Shown here one piece after another: positions 7,565 to 15,748 of a stretch of DNA of 39,612 nucleotides (its first letter is position 1; every line of letters begins with the position of its first letter). Location: contig JACQDF010000060.1 in the NCBI GenBank assembly GCA_016201205.1, forward strand, positions 1 to 39,612, written 5' to 3'. Under the pieces are notes generated by a model. That model did not search any database and had not been told where the DNA came from. It worked only from the letters and a program-made list of their open reading frames with translations. The DNA is from Acidobacteriota bacterium. GTDB taxonomy: Bacteria; Acidobacteriota; Terriglobia; Bryobacterales; Bryobacteraceae. The position numbers and the translations under genes were made by a program.

Positions 7565-8461
7565 ATGGCCATGCCCTCCCCCTTCCCTTCTTGCCCGCTC
7601 CGCTGCGGCGTCGCCGGCTGGGACTACCCGGACTGGGACCGCGTCGTCTACCCCTGCCCGAAACCCCGCGGGTTTCATCCCCTCGAGTTCCTGTCGCGTC
7701 TTTTCGATGTCGTGGAAATCAGCTCCTCGTTCCATGAATTCCTGCGGCCCGAGGTGTGCCGGTTATGGGTGCGGAGGGTACGTCAGAATCCGCAGTTTCG
7801 CTTCACAGCGAAGCTCCACCGCCTGTTCACCCATGACCGTGTACTGGAGACCGGCGCCGTGGATCGGTTTCAGCACGGCTTGCTGCCCCTGGCTGAGAGC
7901 GGGCTGCTTTCCTGCCTGTTGATGCAATTCCCCTGGTCCTTCCGGTTCACCCAGGAAAACCGCGAGTATTTCATCAAGCTGCGGCGCTCATTCCACACTT
8001 TTCCCCTGGTGGCGGAGATGCGTCACGCGAGCTGGATGTGCGAGGAGGCGCTGGGAACATTCATTGACTATCACGTCGGCTTTGTCAACCTGGACCAGCC
8101 GCAGTACATCAGGGCGATGCCTCCGACTGCGTTCCTTACCGCCTCGGCCGGCTACGTCCGCCTGCATGGGCGGAACAATGCCAACTGGATGCGGGAATAC
8201 TCCCGGCCGGCCGGGCGCGGTCAGCGCAATGATTATCTGTACACGGAAGAAGAGCTCAGCGAGTGGAAGCAGCGCATCGACCGGCTCCGGTCGTTCGCTT
8301 CCGAGGTCAACGTGATCCTGAACAACGACGTGGGAGGCAAGAGCGTCATCAACGCGCTGGAGATGGAAAGAATGCTGGGGCTCGACATGCGGATCGGGCC
8401 GCGGGGGGAAGAGAGCCAGTTACAGGAAACATTGTTCGGCCCGCGGAAAGCGGTGGCCTGA
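7565..8461 (+). CDS. DUF72 (YecE-like) TIM-barrel protein
   Basis: The product of 298 residues belongs to the DUF72/YecE family. It opens with CGVAGWDYPDW, the family hallmark (x-x-G-x-x-x-x-x-x-W), followed by FLSRLFDVVEISSSFHEFL, FRFTAKLHRLFTH, and a later VRLHGRN near the C-terminal third. Family structures are TIM barrels of unproven function; a phosphodiesterase- or sugar-phosphate-like activity has been suggested from the fold. The start at ATG 7565 follows AAAAGGCG; a second ATG is two codons downstream. It has its own good promoter and converges on motB with a gap of 2 bp. It is cytoplasmic, with no signal peptide. Confidence 0.85.
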   Translation: MAMPSPFPSCPLRCGVAGWDYPDWDRVVYPCPKPRGFHPLEFLSRLFDVVEISSSFHEFLRPEVCRLWVRRVRQNPQFRFTAKLHRLFTHDRVLETGAVDRFQHGLLPLAESGLLSCLLMQFPWSFRFTQENREYFIKLRRSFHTFPLVAEMRHASWMCEEALGTFIDYHVGFVNLDQPQYIRAMPPTAFLTASAGYVRLHGRNNANWMREYSRPAGRGQRNDYLYTEEELSEWKQRIDRLRSFASEVNVILNNDVGGKSVINALEMERMLGLDMRIGPRGEESQLQETLFGPRKAVA

Positions 8462-8463
8462 AA

Positions 8464-9264
8464 TCATTTGGCGTGGCTGTTGCCTTTGGCGGACGCCTCG
8501 GCGGCGGCGTGGTCCTTCTCCTTGTGCTCCTGTGGATTCAGGTACTGCACGATGATCGAGATCCTGCGGTTGGACGGGTGGTTGGGGTCATTCTGCATCC
8601 GGAGCCGCTGATCGGCGAATCCGCGCACCTGGGCCACCTGGTCGGGCCGCAGTCCGTGCTCCATCATGATGCGCCGGGCGGCGTTGCTGCGGTCCGCCGA
8701 CAGCTCCCAGTTGCTGTAGCTGTGGTCCGATGCAAAAGGTTTTGCGTCCGTATGGCCCTCCAGCGATAGCTTGTTGGGCAGCTTGTGCAATTCCGAGGCC
8801 AGCTTGGAAAGCAGTTCGATACCCACCTGGCTGGGCCGTGCACTGCCGCTTTCGAAAAAAACGCCCTTCTCGTTCTCGAGGAACTCGATGCGCAGGCCTT
8901 CTCCGGTCACCGTGATCTGGATGTTGCGGCTCAGCTTTTGCCAGCTCGGCGACTGCTTCAGAGCCGCCTCGATTTTCTCCTTCAGCTTCTCCATGTCCGT
9001 TTCTTCCAGCTCGATGCCCTCGCCCGCGCCCGACATGGTCGAGCCCATCAGCTTGCCGGCGCCGGTCGGATCCTGGAAATAGCCGCCCACCGCCTGTTTG
9101 ATTTTCTCGTCGCTCGACAGCAGCCACAGCACAATGAACAGCGCCATCATCGCGGTTACGAAATCCGCATACGCGACTTTCCATGCTCCGCCATGGTGGC
9201 CTTGGTGGCCGCGCTTGTTCTTCTTGATGATGATGATCGGTTGCTGGTTCCCTTGCTCCGCCAT
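8464..9264 (-). CDS. motB: flagellar stator protein MotB
   Basis: The product of 266 residues is the peptidoglycan-anchored half of the flagellar stator. A basic N-terminus is followed by one membrane helix, YADFVTAMMALFIVLWLL; Asp34 is the proton-carrying residue equivalent to E. coli Asp32. A plug-like linker follows, then an OmpA-like peptidoglycan-binding domain with GHTDAKPF (170-177) and NRRISIIV near the end. The length is shorter than E. coli MotB (308) but all essential parts are present. It starts 3 bp after the motA stop codon, so the two are translationally linked. No other flagellar gene is in the window. Confidence 0.93.
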   Translation of the reverse strand: MAEQGNQQPIIIIKKNKRGHQGHHGGAWKVAYADFVTAMMALFIVLWLLSSDEKIKQAVGGYFQDPTGAGKLMGSTMSGAGEGIELEETDMEKLKEKIEAALKQSPSWQKLSRNIQITVTGEGLRIEFLENEKGVFFESGSARPSQVGIELLSKLASELHKLPNKLSLEGHTDAKPFASDHSYSNWELSADRSNAARRIMMEHGLRPDQVAQVRGFADQRLRMQNDPNHPSNRRISIIVQYLNPQEHKEKDHAAAEASAKGNSHAK

Positions 9265-9267
9265 CTC

Positions 9268-10128
9268 CTACGCCCCTCCGCCGCCTTTGCACGCCTTCTC
9301 CATCTCCTTGAAAGATGGCCTCACGTTCCCCGGAATGGCCCGCCGCGCGAATTCGGCGGCGATTATCGGCGGCGATCCTTTGGCGAACGAAATCAGGCCG
9401 ACGCGCAGGCAATGGTGATACTGGTGTTCGGCGTCATTGATCTTCGCCATGTGCGACGCCAGCGGCCCGAAAAAGCCGTAGCACAGCAGGATGCCGAGGA
9501 AGGTGCCCACCAGCGCCGCCGCCACCTTGTGGCCGATCTCCTCCGGCGGACCGCCCAGCGCTCCCATGGTGATGACCACACCGAGCACCGCCGCCACGAT
9601 CCCCAGCCCGGGCAGCGAATCCGCCATCGACGTCAGCGCCCCCACCGGCGCCGCCGCTTCATGCTGGTGCGTCTCCAGGTCCAGCTCCATCATTTCGTTC
9701 AGGTCGTGATTGGCGATCCCGCCGGTCACCAGCATCCGCATCGTGTCGCAGAAAAAGAACAGCGTGTGGTGGTCCTTGACGAGGTTCGGATACTTGGAAA
9801 AAAGCTGGCTCTTTTCCGGCTCTTCCACTTCCGGCTCGAGCTTTGCCAGGCTGTTCTTCCGCACGAATACAAACACCTCATTCAGCATCTTCAGCGTGTC
9901 CAGGTAGAACGGCTTGTTGCAGCGGCTGCCCTTCAGCACAGCAATGGCGCCGTGGAGGATCGCGATGATCGTCGGCAAGGGATTGGCGACCAGCACGGTC
10001 CCAACCGCCGACCCGCCGATAATCAGCAGCTCCGCCGGCTGCACCAGCACCATCAGGTTGCCGTGCTCGAGCAGATAGCCGCCCACCACCGCGCCCAGAA
10101 CCACAAGCATCCCTATAATGGCAAACAT
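9268..10128 (-). CDS. motA: flagellar stator protein MotA
   Basis: The product of 286 residues is the proton-channel half of the stator. Four hydrophobic segments are visible, two near the N-terminus and two around 160-230. Arg90 and Glu98, the cytoplasmic loop residues that contact FliG in E. coli, occur at the same numbers in KLxE context, and Pro173 in SLPGLGIVAAVLG is the conserved proline of TM3. ATG 10128 lacks a clear Shine-Dalgarno sequence. Upstream on the minus strand CCGATAA (10183-10177) resembles the -10 box of flagellar sigma28 promoters, but no matching -35 is seen. It is divergent from the sulfatase gene. Confidence 0.93.
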   Translation of the reverse strand: MFAIIGMLVVLGAVVGGYLLEHGNLMVLVQPAELLIIGGSAVGTVLVANPLPTIIAILHGAIAVLKGSRCNKPFYLDTLKMLNEVFVFVRKNSLAKLEPEVEEPEKSQLFSKYPNLVKDHHTLFFFCDTMRMLVTGGIANHDLNEMMELDLETHQHEAAAPVGALTSMADSLPGLGIVAAVLGVVITMGALGGPPEEIGHKVAAALVGTFLGILLCYGFFGPLASHMAKINDAEHQYHHCLRVGLISFAKGSPPIIAAEFARRAIPGNVRPSFKEMEKACKGGGGA

Positions 10129-10199
10129 ACGAGTTTATGACGCTCACGCCCGGCACGAGTGCGCCACCCTTGCTCCTTATCGGACGCGCCATACTGGAC

Positions 10200-11501
10200 A
10201 TGAATATGCACCGCCGTCACTTTCTCGCCAGCCCTCTGGCCGCCCTGCCCCTGCGCGCGGCGCGGCGTCCCAACATCCTCATCCTTCTCGCCGACGACCT
10301 GGGGTTCGCGGATCTCGGCTTCCAGGGCTCCAACGAGATCCCGACGCCACATCTGGATACGCTCGCCAGGACCGGAGTCCGGTTCACCAACGGCTACGTC
10401 TCGCACCCCTTTTGCAGCCCGACGCGCGCCGGCCTCATGACAGGCCGCTATCAACAGCGGTTTGGGCACGAGAACAACCCGCGCTACGACCCGCGCGATG
10501 AGGTATCGGGCCTGCCCACGGACCAGATCACGCTCGCGCAGTTGCTCAAGGACGCCGGCTACGCCACCGGTCTGTTCGGCAAATGGCATCTGGGCGCGGC
10601 CCCCAGGTTTCATCCCATGAAGCGCGGGTTCACCGAGACGTTCAGCTTTCTCGGCGGCGGTCACGATTACTTTGAGACGCAGCTTGACGGCGAGCCGCGC
10701 GAGTATCTGATCCCCATCCAGCGCAATGGCAATCCGGTGGCTTTGAACGAATACCTCACCGATGCGCTGTCGCGCGAGGCAGCCGCCTTCATCGGGCGGC
10801 GCCGGGAACATCCGTTCCTGCTGTACCTGGCTTACAACACCCCGCACACGCCTTTGCAGCCGGCGTCGAAGTATCTGGATCGCTTTGCCCACATTGCGAA
10901 TGAGCGGCGCCGCAAGTATGCCGCCATGGTCAGCGCGCTCGATGACGGCGTCGGCCGCGTGCTCGGCGCGTTGCGCGAAGCAAAGCTGGAATCCGACACG
11001 CTGGTCTTTTTCCTGAGCGACAACGGCGGGCCGCCCGAGGCTAACGCCTCGTCGAACCACCCGCTGCGCGCCTCGAAGGGCACTGTCTACGAGGGCGGCA
11101 TCCGCGTGCCGTTTGTCGCACGCTGGCCGGGCGTGCTCGAGCCGGGCCTGTACCACCATCCGGTGATCTCGCTCGATCTGCTTCCCACCGCGCTGGGCGC
11201 GGCCGGCCTCAAACCGCCCGCCGTGGACGGCGTCGACCTGCTGCCGCATCTGACCGACAAATCGCCGCCGCCGCCTCATGAAAAGCTGTTCTGGCGCACC
11301 GGCGGCGGCGTGTCAGGCGCGGTGCGACAGGGGCGGTTCAAGCTGGTTCGTCCACCCGGAGGCGGCCCGCCGCAATTGTTTGATCTGGAAACAGACGCCG
11401 GCGAGAGCAACGATCTTGCCGCCGCCAGGTCTGTCCTTGCGGTCCAATTGAATGCCGCCTGGGAGCAGTGGAACCGCCAGCTTGTTCCACCGCTGTTTTG
11501 A
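10200..11501 (+). CDS. sulfatase with Tat-type signal peptide
   Basis: The product of 433 residues is a type I sulfatase that hydrolyses sulfate esters, exported across the inner membrane. It starts with a twin-arginine signal (HRRHFLASPLAALP). ADDLGF (31-36) supplies metal-binding Asp residues. CSPTRAGLMTGR begins at Cys72, the residue converted to formylglycine, and GYATGLFGKWHLG is the second family signature. A late SDNGGP gives further metal ligands. ATG 10200 or 10206 starts right before the Tat motif; the frame extends to 10137 but that part is not signal-like. No maturation enzyme is encoded here. The substrate, possibly a sulfated polysaccharide, is unknown. proC follows after 14 bp. 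Confidence 0.9.
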   Translation: MNMHRRHFLASPLAALPLRAARRPNILILLADDLGFADLGFQGSNEIPTPHLDTLARTGVRFTNGYVSHPFCSPTRAGLMTGRYQQRFGHENNPRYDPRDEVSGLPTDQITLAQLLKDAGYATGLFGKWHLGAAPRFHPMKRGFTETFSFLGGGHDYFETQLDGEPREYLIPIQRNGNPVALNEYLTDALSREAAAFIGRRREHPFLLYLAYNTPHTPLQPASKYLDRFAHIANERRRKYAAMVSALDDGVGRVLGALREAKLESDTLVFFLSDNGGPPEANASSNHPLRASKGTVYEGGIRVPFVARWPGVLEPGLYHHPVISLDLLPTALGAAGLKPPAVDGVDLLPHLTDKSPPPPHEKLFWRTGGGVSGAVRQGRFKLVRPPGGGPPQLFDLETDAGESNDLAAARSVLAVQLNAAWEQWNRQLVPPLF

Positions 11502-11515
11502 ACAAGGGGGATGAC

Positions 11516-12361
11516 GTGTCCGGACCACTCTCCATCGCCATCCTCGGCGCCGGCAATATGGGCGGCGCTCTGCTGGGCGGCATTCTGAAAGCGGGCGTGG
11601 TGGACAAAGACCACGTCCTTGCCACCACCCGCACTGAGGAGCACGCCAACGCCTTGCGAGACCGCTACGGCTGCACGGTGCTTGCCGGCGGCAATTGCAT
11701 CGCCGCCGGGCAGGCTTCGCTCATCGTGCTGGCGACCAAGCCGCCCGTCGTGCCCAAAGTCGTCGACGAGATCCGCGATGTGCTGCGCCCCGATCAGATC
11801 CTGGTGACGCTGGCCGCCGCCCTTCCCATGGCGGTGGTCGAGAAGCGGCTGCGGACGCCCATGCCCGTCTTCCGCGCCATGCCGAACATTCCGGTGGTGG
11901 TGGAAGAAGGCGCCATCGCCTATTGCGCCAATGCGCAGGCGCGTCCCGAGCACCACCTGATCGTCGACCGCCTGTTCCGCTCGGTGGGCGTCGTCTGCAC
12001 CGTCGAGGAGGAACTGATGGATGCCGTGACCGCCCTTTCCGGCAGCGGCCCGGCCTACGTCTACATGGTGATCGAAGCGTTCATCGCCGGCGGCGTCAAG
12101 ATGGGCCTGTCGCGCGAGGTGGCGACGCGGCTGGCCGAACAGACGGTGCTGGGCTCAGCCAAGCATGTGCGTCAGTCCATGCTGCACCCGGCGATCCTGC
12201 GGGATGAAGTCACCACCCCGGGCGGCACCACGATTGTGGCGATTCATGAACTGGAACGCCACGGTCTTCGCTCGATGCTCATCTCGGCGATCGAGACGGC
12301 GACGCGTCACGCCAAAGAGCGCAGCCGGGCGCTGGCGCAGCGGCTGGATCAGAGTGCTTGA
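11516..12361 (+). CDS. proC: pyrroline-5-carboxylate reductase
   Basis: The product of 281 residues catalyses the last step of proline synthesis, NAD(P)H-dependent reduction of 1-pyrroline-5-carboxylate. GAGNMG (11-16) is the Rossmann nucleotide motif, ALSGSGPAYVY lies mid-protein, and the C-terminal signature DEVTTPGGTTIVAIHELE contains the conserved Gly-Gly-Thr and substrate contacts. The start is GTG 11516, with AAGGGGG five bases upstream. The frame runs back to 11468, but that stretch overlaps the sulfatase and does not resemble the family. It follows the sulfatase by 14 bp and precedes tRNA-Gly. Length is typical. Confidence 0.95.
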   Translation: MSGPLSIAILGAGNMGGALLGGILKAGVVDKDHVLATTRTEEHANALRDRYGCTVLAGGNCIAAGQASLIVLATKPPVVPKVVDEIRDVLRPDQILVTLAAALPMAVVEKRLRTPMPVFRAMPNIPVVVEEGAIAYCANAQARPEHHLIVDRLFRSVGVVCTVEEELMDAVTALSGSGPAYVYMVIEAFIAGGVKMGLSREVATRLAEQTVLGSAKHVRQSMLHPAILRDEVTTPGGTTIVAIHELERHGLRSMLISAIETATRHAKERSRALAQRLDQSA

Positions 12362-12405
12362 TCCCGGCAGATGTTCGGGTGTACCGTGGAAGGGGTACTC
12401 CTCGA

Positions 12406-12480
<75 letters not shown>

Positions 12481-12647
12481 TAGAATCAATCAGTTATCGT
12501 GCTCGCTGTTGGTCTGCTCCTAATGGAGCCAGCCCACGTGACCACGCGGGTGCCGCTGCTCAATGGGATTGACGCAGGCAGCAAGCGTAAGAGGTGATAT
12601 TTTGAACGCGACGGTTCAATCCTCGACTCAACACCAAGGGGGTAAAC

Positions 12648-13172
12648 TTGCCAATCACTACCTTTACGAGTTTTACCGATGGCCTCGACCGCGATCAGAG
12701 GAGGCGAGAACATTTCATAACCAACACGGATCTGGAAAACGACCGTCTCTGGGTTCCTTACGCGGACGGCGTTTGGTTGCAACCCTGCTACTTTAACGTT
12801 ACGTCTGGAGGATTCAGCGTCGTGCTCAAGGGCCTCCCCGGCTCTATGATAGGAACTCACTACCACATTGGCACTGTTCACGGCTATACGATACGTGGTC
12901 ACTGGCGATACCTGGAACATGACTGGGTTGCAAAACCCGGAACTTATATCTACGAACCGGCAGGCGAGGCACACACGCTGGTTATCACCAAGGACTCACC
13001 GGAACCGATGGTGACCGTCTTCGTAGTTGGGGGCGGCTTAATCTATCTCGACAAGGCGGTGAACGGTGGCTTTGCTGCCTACGAAGATGGATTCACTCTC
13101 CTGGAGCTGACTCGGAAGTACTACCAGCAAGTCGGTCTGGATGTGCGACAACTGGACCTGCTGGTTCGCTAA
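12648..13172 (+). CDS. cupin-domain protein, 2,4'-dihydroxyacetophenone dioxygenase-like
   Basis: The product of 174 residues is a single cupin barrel. GTHYHIGTVHGYTIRGHW (69-86) is cupin motif 1 with metal ligands His71, His73 and probably His78 in place of the usual Glu. PGTYIYEPAGEAHTL (97-111) is motif 2 with His109. This pattern resembles the 2,4'-dihydroxyacetophenone dioxygenase family of mononuclear iron enzymes; the substrate here is uncertain. The start is TTG 12648, six bases after a very good AAGGGGG site, which decides it over later codons. The GC content is visibly lower than in proC, a hint of transfer. It stands alone on its strand. Confidence 0.7.
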   Translation: MPITTFTSFTDGLDRDQRRREHFITNTDLENDRLWVPYADGVWLQPCYFNVTSGGFSVVLKGLPGSMIGTHYHIGTVHGYTIRGHWRYLEHDWVAKPGTYIYEPAGEAHTLVITKDSPEPMVTVFVVGGGLIYLDKAVNGGFAAYEDGFTLLELTRKYYQQVGLDVRQLDLLVR

Positions 13173-13243
13173 TTTGACGCCGCCGCCAGCCCTTGAACGA
13201 ACCTGGCGCGGCTGGGTCTCATCGTCGCATCGCCAAGTTCGAT

Positions 13244-13272
13244 GGTTGCCGTCGAGTCACGGCGCATCCGGA
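13244..13272. repeat. short direct repeat, left copy (flanks the DUF3237 gene)
   Basis: GAGTCACGGCGCATCCGGA at 13254-13272 is identical to 14015-14033. With the preceding 10 bases, 25 of 29 positions match. The copies lie on either side of the DUF3237 gene in the same orientation. The other 220 bases of this gap (13173-13423) show nothing I can identify. Confidence 0.5.
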
Positions 13273-13423
13273 CGGAACCAGGTAGTGGAAGGGTAGGCGA
13301 CCACTCGGGACCAATCCAGAGAACCCATGTCAAATATTCCGATGCAGCCGGATTTCCAACAAAATTGCGGGTTCGTTCTCAGTCGGTCATTAGCCGCTCA
13401 GCGGTGCCTTGAGCCAGTCCAGT

Positions 13424-13864
13424 TCATTGCAGGTATGCGTCAATGTGAATCTTGCCAGTAGCCAAGTTCACCGTCCCCGCCCCCCAGATCTGGCGCGCGT
13501 TGATCCACACGTAGCCCGCGGCTGCGGTGGTAAGACTGACGTTCTCAAAGAGCTCGGCGATCGGCTCACCCGGGTGCGACACCGCCACGCCGTCGGCAGA
13601 CAGAGCGATCCGGCAGCCGTCGTCGGTCTCGATGGTCGCTCGGATGTCAAGGTCGATGCGTCCGTCGGTGCGCATCCGGAGGTAATCGACGCCGCGCACT
13701 CGCCCCGATAGGCGGCCGGTAGCGCGTCCCTCAAACGCCACGTCGAAGCGCGCCCCCTGCGGCGGGATCTTTTCCTTGCCCGCAAGGATAGCCTCCAGGC
13801 TGACGCCGTAGTCCGTCACTCCTGCAATATCCAGATCGTACTCGTAGATTTTCTCGCCCGTCAT
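13424..13864 (-). CDS. DUF3237 family protein
   Basis: The product of 146 residues matches DUF3237, a small beta-barrel family of unknown function often found near catabolic genes. The diagnostic core is visible: RVRGVDYLRMRTDGRIDLDIRAT followed by TDDGCRIALSADGVA, and WINARQIWGAGTVNL close to the end. It looks complete. ATG 13864 has a GAGGAG about 13 bases upstream, which is a long spacing. It is flanked by the 29-bp repeats at 13244 and 14005 and lies between the cupin and the broken MBL gene, suggesting an aromatic or small-molecule catabolic context. That link is inference. Confidence 0.7.
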   Translation of the reverse strand: MTGEKIYEYDLDIAGVTDYGVSLEAILAGKEKIPPQGARFDVAFEGRATGRLSGRVRGVDYLRMRTDGRIDLDIRATIETDDGCRIALSADGVAVSHPGEPIAELFENVSLTTAAAGYVWINARQIWGAGTVNLATGKIHIDAYLQ

Positions 13865-14004
13865 GGCAGGATTTTGCTCCTCTTAGCCCAGGATCTCCTT
13901 TTTGACCGCCCGGATCGTCCATTCTACTCCAAACACCAGTCCTTACGGCGCCGCCGCGAAGTCGCCACCCATATCACTACGGGCCAGCCCTTGCCGCCGC
14001 GTCA

Positions 14005-14033
14005 GGTTGCGCCTGAGTCACGGCGCATCCGGA
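14005..14033. repeat. short direct repeat, right copy
   Basis: This is the second copy of the repeat described at 13244-13272: the last 19 bases (14015-14033) are identical and the first 10 match at six positions. The rest of the gap 13865-14089 has no recognisable gene. Confidence 0.5.
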
Positions 14034-14089
14034 AACTATCCGCGCAAAGCAGCGGTCTCCAAGTTGTGGTGCTGACAAGGCGATTTGAG

Positions 14090-14763
14090 TCAGCCATCCA
14101 CTTGTGCGGTCACGGCACGTGGTCGTGTGGACAGCTTGCCGTTCCCCCTCTCGATTGTGGCGGCCAGTTCGCGGAGCAACGCGGCGCTGTTACCACGATA
14201 CGCGCTCCCGTGTTGACAGGCGAGCATCGACGGATCGAGATCCGCCATGCGCTCTAATGTGGCTGAAGTATTCGTGGCGTGTGCGTAATAGTCCATCATC
14301 TCGCGCATTCCTTCGCTTGCCGTGAGCACCTCCGATTCGGTCACGGGCGGCATGTTCGCGCCCGGTTGCGTGAACAGATCCCCGCAGAGCAACGTCCTGG
14401 TGGACAGATCGAACAGAATGCCACAGTCCCAGCCGTGCGGAACGTGCGGCGTGTACAGCCACTTCATCCGCCGGCTGCCGATGGAAAACTCCTCGCCATC
14501 CCCGAACCCGCGGGCGGGACGGGAGGCAAAGTCATTGAGCGATGTCAGCACACCGATTTCGGCGCCAAACGGCGTCGCTTCAGGTGCGGCTGCCAGGAAG
14601 TCGTTCAGCGCGCCAAATTCGTCGCCTTCAAAGTGCGATCCACCGATCCAGCGCAGCTTCTCGACCGGCATGACTTTCCTGATGGCTTCCAGGGTGATCG
14701 GATGCGATAGATTCCAGCCGCGACCTCGTCAACACGGGTTCCTGTTTCTATGTTTGCGATCAT
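14090..14763 (-). pseudogene. MBL-fold metallo-hydrolase with an out-of-frame internal deletion
   Basis: The intact start is ATG 14763, preceded by AAGGAGA at ideal spacing, and reads MIANIETGTRVDEVAAGIYR. That frame soon leaves the family. The rest of the enzyme continues in another frame from about 14698, reading TLEAIRKVMPVEKLRWIGGS and then HFEGDEFGALN, and runs to the stop at 14090. HFEGDE fits the HxExD metal site of flavodiiron-like MBL proteins, and CGDLF and CQHGSAYRG supply later ligands. Relatives have roughly 40 more residues between the two parts (my recollection of the family), so a piece is missing and the frame is lost. A truncated protein from ATG 14671 is conceivable. The gene diverges from the broken sigma gene. 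Confidence 0.75.
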
Positions 14764-14783
14764 TGGCGTTCTCCTTTTCTGTG

Positions 14784-14811
14784 GCGGACCGCCTTGTGTA
14801 CAATGGTCCGC
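14784..14811. promoter_or_regulatory. 28-bp palindrome upstream of the MBL gene (operator or leader hairpin)
   Basis: GCGGACC (14784-14790) and GGTCCGC (14805-14811) are perfect inverted 7-mers, and between them TTGT and ACAA form a further inner palindrome. It ends 20 bp before the MBL start, just upstream of the ribosome binding site. It could be a repressor operator of TetR type or an RNA hairpin in the leader. Confidence 0.45.
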
Positions 14812-14826
14812 GTCTGACACCCGGAC

Positions 14827-14853
14827 GTGTAACGAGCAGCCTCCCCGTTACAC
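14827..14853. promoter_or_regulatory. inverted GTGTAACG elements between the divergent MBL and sigma genes
   Basis: GTGTAACG (14827-14834) and CGTTACAC (14846-14853) are perfect inverted 8-mers 11 bases apart. GTAAC is a common core of -35 elements read by ECF sigma factors. On the minus strand a CGTC follows about 18 bases after GTAACG, a frequent ECF -10. The pair could be divergent autoregulated ECF promoters serving the sigma gene and the MBL gene. Confidence 0.35.
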
Positions 14854-14868
14854 ATAAGATATGTGTTG

Positions 14869-15242
14869 ATGCAGATTCAGGTGAGCGACGTTGAGCTAGT
14901 GCGGCAAATCGGCGCCGGAAGCGACCCTGATTGGGAACGTGCCGGATGACGGTGCTCGACCTGCGCCGCGGCGCTCAAAGAAAAGCACGCTTGCTCGCAC
15001 AATTTGGGGCGGATCGACTGGCCCCGGTCCAGCCGTCCGTAGCACACCTCGACCATGAACAGCTCACCCGCTGTGTGCAGAATCTAAGAGAACGGGAACG
15101 CGCGGTCGTCGTCATGACTTTCTATGATGAGCAGACAGGCGCGGATGTCGCCAGTTTCCTGGGCGTTTCTGAAGCCAACGTGCGGGTGATTCGCCATCGG
15201 GCGATTCACCAACTGCGCGAGTGCATGGGGGTTGCAGCATGA
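14869..15242 (+). pseudogene. ECF-type sigma factor lacking most of region 2 (internal deletion with frameshift)
   Basis: From ATG 14869 the frame reads MQIQVSDVELVRQIGAGSDP, a typical ECF N-terminus, then stops at 14945-14947. From about 14931 another frame reads GTCRMTVLDLRRGAQRK and continues through a complete region 4, including TRCVQNLRERERAVVVMTFY and DVASFLGVSEANVRVIRHRA, the helix-turn-helix for the -35 element. Region 2, which binds core polymerase and the -10 element, is missing at the junction near 14928-14935. The downstream part may be translated from TTG 14931 as a region-4-only protein of 103 residues. Its stop overlaps the anti-sigma start as ATGA, so the original operon arrangement is preserved. 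Confidence 0.75.
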
Positions 15243-15739
15243 ACTGCTCGAATCCGATTGACGCGGCAGTCCTCGCCGACTATTGGGTCGCCGCGCTGGC
15301 GAAACCCGAAGAAGAAGCGGTCGAGGAGCATCTCCTCAACTGCGACCGATGCGGGACGCGGCTCCGCGAGATGATCTCGCTTGCCGAAGGAGTCCGCCGC
15401 CTTGCGCGCGAGGGCTCCCTGCGAATGGTTGTGAGCGACGCATTTCTTCAGCGTGCCGCGGAGGAAGGCTTGCGTGTCCGTGAATACGCCCCTGCTCCTG
15501 GAGGCAGCGTCGAGTGCACCGTGACAGCCGAAGACGACATTCTCATCGGGCGCCTGGCCGCGAACTTGAGCGGGTCAAGTAGCGTTGCCTACCAGGAGTC
15601 CATCACATTCGCGAAGGCCGCGCCCACGAACAAAATGATCGCGCGTCTGGTCACCTTCGAGGAAGGAGGAGGCGAGCGTCTGCTCGGCGAATACATCTTC
15701 AACCACACGCGCTCATTGCCCGGCCCGGGCGCCTGGTAG
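15239..15739 (+). CDS. anti-sigma factor with N-terminal zinc-finger motif
   Basis: The product of 166 residues begins with a short helical region and VEEHLLNCDRCGTRLREM, the HxxxCxxC pattern of zinc-binding anti-sigma domains; there is no membrane helix, so it should act in the cytoplasm on the sigma factor encoded just upstream. The start ATG 15239 overlaps the sigma stop as ATGA, indicating translational coupling. The C-terminal part ends with FNHTRSLPGPGAW. The passage ANLSGSSSVAYQESITFAK is short compared with what I recall of relatives, so an in-frame loss here is possible but not proven. With its sigma partner broken, it may have no target. Confidence 0.65.
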   Translation: MNCSNPIDAAVLADYWVAALAKPEEEAVEEHLLNCDRCGTRLREMISLAEGVRRLAREGSLRMVVSDAFLQRAAEEGLRVREYAPAPGGSVECTVTAEDDILIGRLAANLSGSSSVAYQESITFAKAAPTNKMIARLVTFEEGGGERLLGEYIFNHTRSLPGPGAW

Positions 15740-15748
15740 TCTGACAGC

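Noticed and set aside
8785..10140. A 451-codon open frame on the plus strand across motAB
   Set aside because: It is the antisense shadow of motA and motB, rich in His/Arg/Gln with no domain; GC-rich codon use opens such frames.
10177..10183. Sigma28 promoter for motA (CCGATAA)
   Set aside because: Only the -10-like half is present; the expected TAAAGTTT-type -35 is missing.
14605..14820. Independent small protein from the frame MSDADHCTQGG...
   Set aside because: Its meaningful part is the N-terminus of the broken MBL gene; the rest is out-of-frame read-through.
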